The notes below the pieces were generated by a model. That model was not told where the DNA came from, searched no databases, and worked only from the letters and a program-made list of their open reading frames with translations. From Thamnidium elegans (taxonomy: Eukaryota > Mucoromycota > Mucoromycetes > Mucorales > Mucoraceae): a DNA stretch of 64,000 bases. Made by a program: the position numbers and the translations under genes. Of the stretch, positions 23,043 to 33,816 are shown piece after piece. The stretch covers positions 1,302,001 to 1,366,000 of the forward strand of contig JAIXMG010000001.1 in the NCBI GenBank assembly GCA_025201345.1, in the 5' to 3' direction. Position 1 is the first letter of the stretch; the number at the start of each line of letters is the position of its first letter.

Positions 23043-25362
23043 TTATGCGATCGTATTTTGAGATGAAACACCAGGAGCACCATTTAATACTTCATCAAGA
23101 CTTACATGACGAGATAACTCATTAAATACCTATAATAATAAATGAGTAATTGCAATAATAATGATGATAAAAAATAGAGACTTACTGTTTCATCCACAGG
23201 TATAATGGATTTACGCCTAAAGAATTGATATTGAGTCGGTTGCGTATCAAATTGTTGCATATCTGGATGGATATCATCTTTTTGTTCAGTAGCTTGTTCA
23301 ACAGGAGACTCGGATTCGAGAATATCAGCATCTTCATCTTCATCTTCATCCTCATCTAATAAATCATCATTAAATGTATCTAGTGTAGGATTGGTATGTT
23401 GAGGAGTTGAGATGTCTTGTTCAGTATGCTTATTTATATTCAATTTTTCTACTTTTTGTTGCAATTGTTTCCAATTGTCTTCTCTTTGTTTTATAAGTTT
23501 ACGTTCCATTTGTCTTTGATGTTTATACTCGTTTGCGCATTCATCAAATAATGTAGGATCGATATCAATACAGAGTTTTAACGCAGTATAAACCAAACTT
23601 AAGATAGTCTTGTTCCAATGCGTCTTTGAGGTCTTGTATAACGTAGGAAAGATCAAGGGCATAATCACCTTTATATTTTCAGCCATCATACTTACAACGT
23701 AATCATTATTCCAGTAATATAAAGCTCTTTCGGATACATGAAAATGAGGACTACCGACACACTGGCTAAGTTTAGTAAATAAAGGACACATAATCTTTTG
23801 AAATTCATGTACTTCAACCACATCAAGAATCTCTTCGATCTCATTCAAGAACATGACCTCCTTTGTACAATTTACTTTTGGCCAGTAACGTAATAAACCC
23901 GTAACGACTTGATAAGTTAAATTGGGATCCTTTTCTAAAAATTGAACTACACAGTATGCCAATTGAGGATGATATAATACAAGAGATTTGACCTTATGTA
24001 ATGGCACCAGTACACGAAACAAGAATAACTTGTGCTCTTCTTTTAAAGGTAAAGCAAATCCATTAATAATACTACCCAAAATTTCTAAAAATTCCGCTAC
24101 GCCATTGTGTCTTTCGGTTTCATAAATAAATTGAAAGAATATGTTGTTGATCGATCGACGAATAAAAGCGCGTAAATTTAAGAATTTTCCATATATTCGG
24201 TGTAACGTAGTTTTCAAGAAATCACGTTCTCTAGGATCTTCACAGTCAAAGAGATCCAACAACTACAATAAGAAAAAAAACGTGTAAGTCACTTTTTTTA
24301 TATGGGCATATATTCATTTTATGTTTTTTTTTTCTTACCTGATGAATAAACTTGTGGTCAATATGCTTCTTTGCAAAGTTAATGTTAAATTCATGAGACT
24401 CTAAGAATCTTAAAAAGAACTCGTATACGATTTGCAAGTGAGGCCAGGCTAATTCTAATACAGGTTCATCTTCTTCAGGATCAAATGCATCACCAGTAGG
24501 ATTGACTTGAGGAGGAATAGGGCGGAATAAGTTGACAGCAAACTGATGATATTATTTAGAAAAAAAAAATATTATACGTATACACATCTACAAACACAAA
24601 AAAAAAAAAAAACTTACCATATTGACAATTTCTGGATATACGTTTTCGGTTAATACACCTCTATTCATTGAAATATGTTCTAAAATCTCTTGCAGGGTTT
24701 GACGTTTAATTTCTTTTTCTCGAAGTTCAGCGGAAGCATCACTAAAGTCAAAAACGACAGTACATTGTTTAATCTTTTGAATAAATAAATCAGGACGCAT
24801 ATGACTAGGCACCTCTATATAAAACTTATTAAGACACGCAAGTGATTTTAATCACAAAAAAAAAAATACTCTTACCGTGAAATGCGGGAGTGGGCTCTAA
24901 TACAACTTTTTCAGTAACGTAAAAACGAGAAGATTTTTGTCTACGTGGTGCTTTGCTAATTGGGATTTGATCCATGGAAGCATTTTTAAGCCTAAGATGT
25001 AAAGGACCAGTTTTGGGCGCATCTCTGTCTCCCGGTTTGACATGAGGAGAATTATGCATAAAATTATTATTGTTATTACCACGAGGGTTAGCTTTTATCT
25101 GTTGTGACTTTAAACAACTTTTTTTTTAGTACTATCTCCTTTAAAAAAATTTATTTTATTTTATTGGTTACCATATCAACTAAATTTGATGAATCAACAA
25201 TAATATTAGGCTTTGGTGAGTCTGGTTCTGTATTATTATCTGTTGATGTACTTTTTCTTGTAAGCTATTTTCTTATTTTTCGTTAGTGTTACTTTTTTTT
25301 TTTACAACAACAATAAAAAAATATATAAAGAGACATACTGCTTCTTTCCATCCCTTCATCAT
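23043..25362 (-). CDS. PP2A regulatory subunit B56/B' (Rts1-type)
   Basis: Seven minus-strand exons (25362-25339, 25264-25172, 25098-24876, 24814-24618, 24542-24339, 24262-23186, 23129-23043) give 634 residues in frame. The start MMKGWKEA is a 24-nt exon. A polar, proline/serine/asparagine-rich head (to about 110) is followed by the B56 HEAT-repeat body: [89 protein letters not shown]. The tail is charged (DEDEDEDED) and variable. It targets the PP2A catalytic core to substrates; in yeast Rts1 acts in stress, septin and mitotic control. All splice phases agree. Confidence 0.93.
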
Positions 25363-25726
25363 TGTCTAATGAGCTTTTCCCCCCTTTTTTTTATATATTT
25401 TGTCAGGTCAACAATAACAAAAAAATAGCGGAAAAAAATAGCGTGTAAAAAAAAAATAGACTTACAAGTTGACTTGTTTTTTCACTTGACAAAAAAAGAA
25501 AAGAAAAGAAAAAACAATGAAAGGCAAGGAGTACAAAAAAAAAAAAAGAAAAAAAAGAGAGAGAAAAAAAAGGAGGGGGTTTATAAAGTGTTGTACCTCT
25601 TTCAATCGAGCTTATTTTTTTTCGGAAATTGTACTTTAATTTCGCTCCCCCAATCATATTCGTAAACTAATTTATTCTCTCTCTCTCTCTCTATCTCTCT
25701 TTTAGATATTACGCGTTTACTTTATT

Positions 25727-27148
25727 ATGTCCAATAGGCCCGTCAGTTTTTTTTTTCTGTAGTAGCATATATAAACTTGGGTTTATATTATTAAACACTA
25801 CTATTTCTTATCTTTATTTTTTTAGTTACTTGTTATCGGTGGTATCGCTCTCGACATCACTGCAACTATTGGAAAGTCATTGAGTTCCATTCTGCATACT
25901 TCCACTCCAGGTAAAGTTAAACAAAGTTTAGGAGGTGTAGGTCGTAACGTAGCAGAGTCGGCCTGGAGAACAGGTGGCAATCAAGTAAAATTGGTTTCCG
26001 TTGTTGGTGACGATTTAGCTGGAGAAGCGGTGAAACAAGGGATGAAAACAATTGGCATGGTAAAAGTATAATCGTTTCTAATTAAAAAGGGAATTCCATC
26101 TAAATATTTGTAGAATATAGATTATATTCAAACAATGAATAATCGACCTACTGCAGTAAGTATATTTACATTAAAAAAAATTAAAAAAAAAGTCGGCTGA
26201 TATGTATAAAAAAAAATCTAGGTTTATAATGCATTACACTCTCACGATGGACAACTTGTAGCAGCTGTAGCGGACATGAATATATTTGATGAGATGGATA
26301 CGTCTAAAATAATTAACATAATTAAATCAGAAAACCCTAATTTCATTTGTTTCGATGGTAACATAACTTCAGATATGATGGAATCCATAGCAACCACCTG
26401 TCAATTACTTTCTATTCCCGGTAAGTTTTTTTTTTTTTTTTAAAAAAAAAAAAAGGGGTAAAATAAAAGTGCTAAAAAGCTTAAAGCTTTTTTCGAACCC
26501 ACTTCTGTACCAAAATCTTTAAAATTATTTCAGCAAGCTTCTACAATTCAAGCTCAATCAATTCAATATACTTCACCAAATCAGTTTGAACTTGAAGCCA
26601 TGTGTGATACAATTCGTTCAGATCCAATTTTATCAATAAAACCTAAATTAACCGTAAACAGTATAGGGTTAAAAAGTACGAAAAAAAAAAAAAAAAAAGA
26701 AGGGAGTTCCTTTTTTCTAATAGAAAAAAAACTGTTTTTATATATTAGATGTACCTCAATTAGCTCACTCTGTACTGCCACATGCAATTTACCTATCCAA
26801 TTACATTCCAAATATAGTTACAAAATTAGGTGATCAAGGTTGCCTCTATGTAAAAACTAGTGCTGGTAACTCGGTGGTTAAATATTTTCCAGCAGAATTA
26901 ATTCAACCGAATGAGATAAAAAGTGTTACAGGTGCTGGTGATTGGTAAGTGGGAATTCTAATTATTTTAATTTGTGCTTACACATACCAAGTAGCTTTGT
27001 TGGCACGTTGATTGCAAACTTACAAAAACATAAGGAGCAAAACGAGTTGATAAATGCCATGATTAATAAATCGCAACTATCTTCTATTCGAACTTTAAAA
27101 TCAGATTATGCCGTTAGTCCAAACATCTATCACGATTTACTTGTTTAA
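25727..27148 (+). CDS. pfkB-family kinase, probable pseudouridine kinase
   Basis: Seven exons (25727-25741, 25826-26059, 26114-26155, 26222-26420, 26487-26675, 26749-26944, 26995-27148) give 342 residues. Signatures: N-terminal LLVIGGIALDITATI, SLGGVGRNVAE (pfkB signature 1), SVVGDDLAG, FFEPTSVPKS, VTKLGDQGCLYV and VTGAGDCFVGTL (signature 2; the anion hole and catalytic Asp lie in GAGD). The FFEPTSVPKS and LPHAIYLSNYIPNI blocks fit the pseudouridine kinase branch, which phosphorylates pseudouridine for breakdown. In many fungi this domain is fused to the pseudouridine-5'-phosphate glycosidase; here the kinase stands alone. GAGDS of the family reads GAGDC, the Cys codon being formed across the last intron. 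Confidence 0.85.
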
Positions 27149-27331
27149 TAAAAAAAAAGGTCCTTAAACTGACTGATCGTTTACCCGTTTTTGTTATAAA
27201 AAAAAATAAAAATAAAAAAATCTGTGACGAGTTTCCCGGGGTGTTTTTTTTGGGGGGGAAACATAAAAGAGAGCAATGTCAGAACCCCGCGTTTTCTTCT
27301 TTTTTCCTTGTTTATTCTTTTATCTAACAAT

Positions 27332-28476
27332 ATGTTTGCCACCTCTCGTCTTTTCTCTGTTGCTGCCAAGCGTTCTTTCTCCACCTCCGCTGCTAACCTT
27401 ACCAAGGTTGCTGTCCTCGGTGCCGCTGGTGGTATTGGTCAACCTTTATCTTTATTGTTGAAGGAAAACCCTAACGTCTCTCACCTTTCTCTCTACGATA
27501 TCGTCAACGCTCCTGGTGTTGCCGCTGATATTGGTCATATCAACACCAACTCCAAGGTTACTGGTCACACTCCCGAGAACGACGGTTTGAAGGAAGCTCT
27601 TACTGATGCTCATGTTGTCGTTATCCCCGCTGGTATTCCCCGTAAGCCTGGTATGACTCGTGATGATCTTTTCAACACCAATGCTTCCATTGTTCGTGAC
27701 CTTGCCACTGCTGCTGCCAAGTAAGTTTTTTTTTATATTTATTTATTTATTTTGTGCGTTCATGTGTTTGAGAGGGAAAAAATGGTTATTTTTATTTTTT
27801 GAAAAATAAAAGGGAATTGGATTATTAAGACTTATTTTCTTTTTATTTTAGGTACTGTCCCAATGCTCATTTCCTCATTATCTCCAACCCTGTTAACTCT
27901 ACTGTTCCCATCTTTGCTGAGACCATGAAGAAGGCTGGTGTCTTCAACCCCAAGCGTCTCTATGGTGTTACCACCCTTGATGTTGTTCGTGCCTCTCGCT
28001 TCGTTGCTGAGGTCAAGAACCTCGACCCCAAGGATGTTAAGGTCACTGTTGTTGGTGGTCACTCCGGTGTTACCATTGTTCCCCTCCTCTCTCAAACTGG
28101 CCTTGAATTCACCAAGGAAGAACTTGATGCTCTTACTCATCGTATCCAATTCGGTGGTGATGAAGTTGTTCAAGCCAAGAACGGTACTGGTTCCGCCACT
28201 CTCTCCATGGCTTATGCTGGTGCCCGTATGGCCAACTCTGTCCTCGAAGCTACCGTTGGTGGTAAGAAGGGTGTTATTGAACCCTCTTTCGTCAAGTCTG
28301 ATATCTTCGCCAAGGAAGGTGTTGAGTATTTCTCTACCAACATTGAGCTCGGTTCCGAAGGTGTTGAGAAGATCCACGGTCTCGGTGAGATCTCTGCTTA
28401 CGAGAAGGAACTCATTGCCAAGGCTGTCCCTGAGTTAAAGACAAACATTGCTAAGGGTAACAAGTTCGCCCAATAA
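27332..28476 (+). CDS. mdh1: Mitochondrial NAD-dependent malate dehydrogenase
   Basis: Exons 27332-27720 and 27852-28476 give 337 residues. A presequence ([20 protein letters not shown]) precedes the NAD-binding [14 protein letters not shown]. The active-site loop [17 protein letters not shown] contains the substrate Arg residues, NPVNSTVPI follows, and [16 protein letters not shown] carries the catalytic His. It interconverts malate and oxaloacetate in the TCA cycle. Codon use is strongly biased to C-ending codons (TTC, GTC, CTC, AAG) compared with the neighbours, the usual sign of very high expression. An upstream in-frame extension to 27224 is open but lies in a promoter-like tract; the presequence supports the start at 27332. 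Confidence 0.96.
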
Positions 28477-29203
28477 ATTGTTTAATATATATATTTCCCC
28501 CCACACACACTTCCTCCGCACACTACAAAAAAAAAACCACCCGCAATTTCATTTAAAAATTAAAAATTGATTTTACCATTTATCTTGTATTAATTATTAC
28601 TATGTCTCTTTTTTTTCACGTGTATTTTTATTTATTTTTTATTGTGAGAATGTGTAAGAAGCTATTGTGTACATCAACAGAACTAGAACATACATCCCCC
28701 CCCCCCTGGGAGTCATTTGACGTCATATGTCAATGTATTTACTTTTTCGTAATACTTGCGCGCGCGCGTGAAAAGAAAATATAACAAGGACTTTTTTTCA
28801 TACAAGGGCTTGATTTCACGTTCAAGATTAGATAAGATATTGGGGGAGATGATTCAGTGTAACATTTATTTCCAAATATTCTTTTAAAAAAAGGGTCTCT
28901 TTCTCTCTCTCCCACACACTCTCTCTCTTTTTCTTATTCTGTGGCGGAGGAAATTGTAGTCTTGCATAAATTTTATTACAGCGGTTTAGAGCAGGGGAAT
29001 AAAGTCTATCTAACTCCGTGTTAAATTTGGGAGATCTGATTATTATTTTTTGAAAACAAGAAAAGCGGACTTTTTTTTTACCATCAGTGCAACAACAACA
29101 AATCTTATTTTAGGCGCATTACAAAGTTTTATTTATTATTAGCGTATGCGTAGAGGGGATATCTTGCTAAAGCAGTTTTATATGTATATACACGCGTATT
29201 TAT
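28477..29203. other. Intergenic after mdh1
   Basis: Convergent 3' regions of mdh1 and the cyanase gene. Contains a C9 run (28697-28705), a (GC)n patch at 28758-28768 and CT microsatellites at 28900-28930. No gene is seen. Confidence 0.5.
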
Positions 29204-30031
29204 TTACCACTTTTTGTAAGGCAAGAATTTACCATCCAAAGTAATTTTTACACGGTCTCCCTTTGGATCTTCGATCTAATACATGACTATCAGCAAAAAA
29301 AAAACACTTTTTACACTGTCTCTATATATTACCTTATCAACATTTGCTTTGAAATCGATAGCAGACATAATACCATCACCAAACTATATATAATTTTATT
29401 AGTAACGCATAAGCATAATCCAATTAATCTCTTATTTACCTTTTCATGAATAATAGCTTTCAATGGGTATCCAAATACTTGAATCATTTCAATGAATCGA
29501 TATAATGTTGGATCTGTGGGAGGCATGGGCATTAAACTATAAATAGTGTGCGTGTGAGAATATTTTGTTGTTTACTTAATTGCATAATATTTACCCTCCT
29601 CTGGATGGATAAAAGTGTTCTCCCATCTCTTCTACTAAATGTCCCGTAGGAATATTTAAAATCTCACACAATCTCTTTATTTCTTCTTCAGTTGGTTTTG
29701 CCTATTAAAAAAATGTGTGTAAGTATGATGTAACCCTCCTTTTCCTTTTTATCGCCCTTACTTGTCCATAGAAGATGGAAGCAGCGTATACTTCGTTACA
29801 TCCCAATTGTTCGCCAATTTGTTCAAAGCTGTATGGTAACCCCCACTTATTAGTATCGGTTTTCACCTTGTTTTTTTTATTATATTACCTTAATTTTCTT
29901 TGAGCTTTGGCTTGAAACATACGTGTTTGGACTGAGCTAAGTTTGGGGTCCTATTAGAAGAGAAGGAATTTTTTTAAAAAAAAACTGAGAAATGTAGAGT
30001 ATATGGTATTTTTTTTTTTATTTACAGTCAT
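29204..30031 (-). CDS. Cyanate hydratase (cyanase)
   Basis: Seven minus-strand exons (30031-30026, 29950-29889, 29828-29762, 29701-29595, 29536-29440, 29383-29333, 29275-29204) give 153 residues, the usual length. It converts cyanate and bicarbonate to ammonia and carbon dioxide. The N-terminal helical DNA-binding-like domain (SFEQIGEQLGCNEVYAASIFYGQ) is followed by the catalytic domain: LYRFIEMIQVFGYPLK holds the active-site Arg and Glu, and GIMSAIDFKANVDK the active-site Ser. The end IEDPKGDRVKITLDGKFLP is diagnostic. The first coding exon is only two codons (ATG ACT). Short and frequent introns for so small a protein. Confidence 0.95.
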
Positions 30032-31491
30032 AATGATAATTTAAGTAAAAGAAAGTAAAGAATAGAACCATATTTTATTTGCATTTTTTTCAATTTTAAT
30101 AGAATTGTTGTAACCCCGATTGTTCTGTGAGTGACGTTATGGACGCTTTAGGTTCAAAGATTATGCGGGAAAAGTAAATGAGTACTTGGCGTATTAGACG
30201 CGAATTCCTGTCACTCTCATCGCCAGAAGTGTAAATATAGATTTATATGAAATAAATTAGTAAACATAGCAACGGTAGCCGATCATAATCAAGTTTATGG
30301 GAAGCAAGGGTTATGTAACTGAGTTTTATTTCAAAAAGTTCAAAAAGACCACATAGAAGACCAGCACAAGAAAAAAGGACTAACACATCAAACTATAATA
30401 ATTCAGTTTTTCTAACTAGAAAAAAAAATATCTTGTTAGAGCTATACGTTACTCTTTTTCTAAATATATATATATATAAAATAAAACCAACAATGGTAAT
30501 AACTATATTTTGCCTATTTAATCAATATATATATTTCAAGAGTTTGATTTAATTGAACTTGATCAACTAAGAAAAAGGAAAGTAGTTTTTCTTTGCTAAA
30601 TACAAACTTTTTTCTAATGAGCAATCTGCCTACCCAATTAGTCGATCTTACTTATTAATTACTAGAATACAGGGTTAACCGCACGTAAACGCTTTTTACA
30701 GTATTTCCGCGTCAAATAATCTATCTTAATATTGTCATACAAATCAAAAAAAAAAAAAAAAAAATGTTTTACTTCAGCAGTTTGATCATAATACTACCAA
30801 TTAAAATTCAATTAGGTTAAATATATATATTTTATCACAAATGGGAACAGATGATGAGAAAAATAAAAGGAATAGAGGTAATTATTTTTAGTACTTTCTT
30901 TTTTTTTTTTTTTTTTTATGAGTGAGTTTGCAAGTGATTATATACAGGACGTAATACATTGGAAGTATCGTGTACAAGAGACTATGGTATGTCTTTAACC
31001 TACAGTCTTCTATAATGAGCAATTTACATCACTAGTACGTTTCAGAAAATGGATCCGATTTTTTTTTTTTAAGAAAAAGAAAAGGTTTGACAAATGTTTA
31101 AGTACATCAATCGATTTATATCACAGCATTAAAAAAAAATAGAGCAAGCGTCATATACAGTTCATATTTAAAGATAAAGTATAGTATAAATTCTTCTATT
31201 TGTACATCGCTGAAGGGAGACAAAAACCCCCACTTTAAAATACATAAAAAAGGTCTATATGACGTGAGATTGTTAAAATGAAAGGTGATCACTGTTACTG
31301 CGATTCGGGCATTTAAGAAAAAAGGCGAAGTGTTTCAAAACTTTTTGCCCAATGAAATCTTTTAATGATTATAATATAAACAATTTTTTTTTTTATAAAC
31401 CATCCCTTTTTTCATTTTTTTTTTTTTTTTTTTTTTTTTCATCTCAATTTTTAAGGACAAACTATATACTTATTATTCATAAAAAATAAAC
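30032..31491. other. Intergenic, AT-rich
   Basis: No supported gene. At 30841-31016 a two-exon 34-residue ORF could be drawn (ATGGGAACAG start, intron with T19), but it resembles nothing. Long A/T runs near 30746, 30900 and 31418. Confidence 0.45.
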
Positions 31492-33772
31492 ATGAGTGTA
31501 AATAATGATTTTGATGTTATTTATGTTGATCAGTCAAACGATAGCTGTGAGACAATAATAAGAAGTACATTTAAAAAAGGTAACAAATAAATAAAAATAA
31601 AATGACGGGAAAAAATGACCCTTTTTTTACGGTAATTTTATAGTTGATGTTGTAACAAATCAAAAAGACGTTATGAAATGTATTATGTCAAGAGAGGATA
31701 GCAATGTATCTATACTATTACTTATTAATATCGATCAGTTTTTTCCAATACTTGAAAAAATATGCCAATCGATTCAATACCATCATTTAATCAATATAAT
31801 TCCAGTCGGTAAAAAAAGAGAAAAGAAAAAAATATTGTTTTTTTTTATAATCCTGATGATTTAATCATATATAGCCTGCTCTAAAAATGATTCATCTTCA
31901 TTAATGGTTCGATGTATTGAAACCGGCGCTTCAGATTTTATTTTGAAACCTTTTCAAGAGTCAGTTATTAAAACCATGTTTTTGGTAAAGGAAGAAAGAA
32001 AAAAAAAAATAGAGAAAAGAAAGCGAACTTTGAATTAACAAACACACACATATACACAAAAAAAAAAAAAAAAAAAAAAAAAACTTTATCTTAAAGTAGA
32101 ATGTTTATCGTCATAAATCCCAAAATATCAATCGCTCAGTACCGAAAGATCAACCGAAAATAACTAATCTATCTCAATTTCAAGGCCGATTTGAAAACGA
32201 CAACTGGTATATAGAACGAATTTAAATAAGAAAGAAAGTGTTTAAAAGATATCTAAATTAAAAAAAAAAAAATGACAGGTTATCAAACACTATTTTAAAA
32301 CATTATACCCCAGAACCAAGTACAGAAAGACTATCAACGTCAAACTTATCAGAGTAAGAAAGAAAATGAACCAATACAACAAACCGTATTAACATCTTTC
32401 TTATATAGTGAACGCCTATCTTTTTTAAATCAATTTGTCTGCGATTGGAATTTTTCACCATTAGAATTGGATGAGCGCGATTTAGTTCAATGCGTTTTTA
32501 TCATGTTGGACCAAACATTCGTACAATTGCCCGAATTAAACTCACTTCGAATGGAAAAGGGCAAGTTTTATTTTATAAAAGGTACAGCTTAGTTACACCA
32601 TTTGACTAATCTAGTTTCCATAAAAAGACATCATGTACGACTTTATCTTTGACGTCTACAATTCGTATCACAATTCGAATCCATACCACAACTTTAAGCA
32701 TGCAGTAGATGTTATGCAATCTACGTGGTACTGTTTATGCTCTATTGGTGCTTTAAAACCTATCTGGTGGTCACGAAATCAAGATATTCCGGATTCGTTA
32801 CATGAAGACCATTTAAAAAAATTATTACGACCTGTAGATATACTTGCATTATTAATGGCTAGTTTAGGACATGATGTAGGACACCCTGGAGTAAATAATG
32901 GGTTTATGGTAATACAATGTTAAATTATATTACGTACGAACCAAGTGAAAATTTAGAAAGAGCATTGATATATATATATTTTTTTTTCTTCTTCTTTCTC
33001 TTTCTTTTATATATGAATAGATTACGACCGCAACCCCTTTAGCTGTATTATACAATGATGTATCTGTACTGGAAAGTTATCACGCTATGGCATTTTTTAA
33101 TATTTTACGTAAATACTATGCGATTTCAAATGTCGATGTGAACTCATTTCCAGATTATAAGGGTACATATACACGCATACTTTTTTCTTTTTCCTTTTTT
33201 AAGGCGCTACTGTTTTCTATCATATTCTAAAACCTTTATATAGATTTTCGAAGGATTGTGGTATACAGTATTTTGTGCACAGATATGGGTTGCCATCAAG
33301 ATTATCTAGGTCGTATTCAAAGCACAACAAAAAAAATGGCTAACCATGGTCATTTGATGTTTGAAGAAGACACAGAAAGATTAGTACTTTGTAGTGCGAT
33401 TATGAAATGTGCAGATATTAGTAATTGTGTAGGTTCCCTTTTTTCTTTATTACGCATAATATAATTCTTATGTAATAACAAAATAAATATATAATTTAGA
33501 CGCGATCATTCGACAATGCAAAGCAATGGGCAATTTTATTAGCAGACGAATTCTCAATACAAGGCGATCTAGAAAAAGAATTAGGAATACCTTCTATTGC
33601 CATTAATGAACGTGGTAAAGTATCGTTACCGGATTTCCAACTGTTTTTTATGAAGAATGTAGCGCTTGATTTATATTCAACTTTTGGTGAATTATTTCCT
33701 CAAATGAAATTCTGCGCTAATAATATAGGAAGTAATATTGCCGTTTGGGAAGATCTTAAAGCAAAAAGTTAA
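31492..33772 (+). CDS. 3',5'-cyclic nucleotide phosphodiesterase with N-terminal receiver-like domain
   Basis: Ten exons (31492-31579, 31644-31808, 31875-31984, 32100-32206, 32279-32353, 32409-32581, 32628-32908, 33021-33162, 33244-33428, 33500-33772) give 532 residues in phase. Residues 240-530 are a class I PDE domain: NPYHNFKHAVDVMQ, LMASLGHDVGHPGVNN, ADISNC and the closing ILLADEFSIQGDLE block supply the His and Asp metal ligands. Residues 1-125 resemble a response-regulator receiver: YVDQS start, LLLINID strand, IPVACSKN and GASDFILKPF with the conserved Lys. The usual phospho-Asp position is not Asp and one of the two leading acids is Gln, so it is probably a pseudo-receiver. The expected role is cAMP hydrolysis limiting PKA signalling. 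REC-PDE order is known from Dictyostelium RegA and animal PDE8. Confidence 0.88.
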
Positions 33773-33775
33773 TTT

Positions 33776-33816
<41 letters not shown>

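Noticed and set aside
27832..28377. 181-residue minus-strand ORF
   Set aside because: It is the antisense of malate dehydrogenase exon 2, kept open by biased codon use.
30841..31016. Two-exon 34-residue ORF upstream of the PDE gene
   Set aside because: Very short, with no homology and no signal peptide; the splice could be chance in T-rich DNA.
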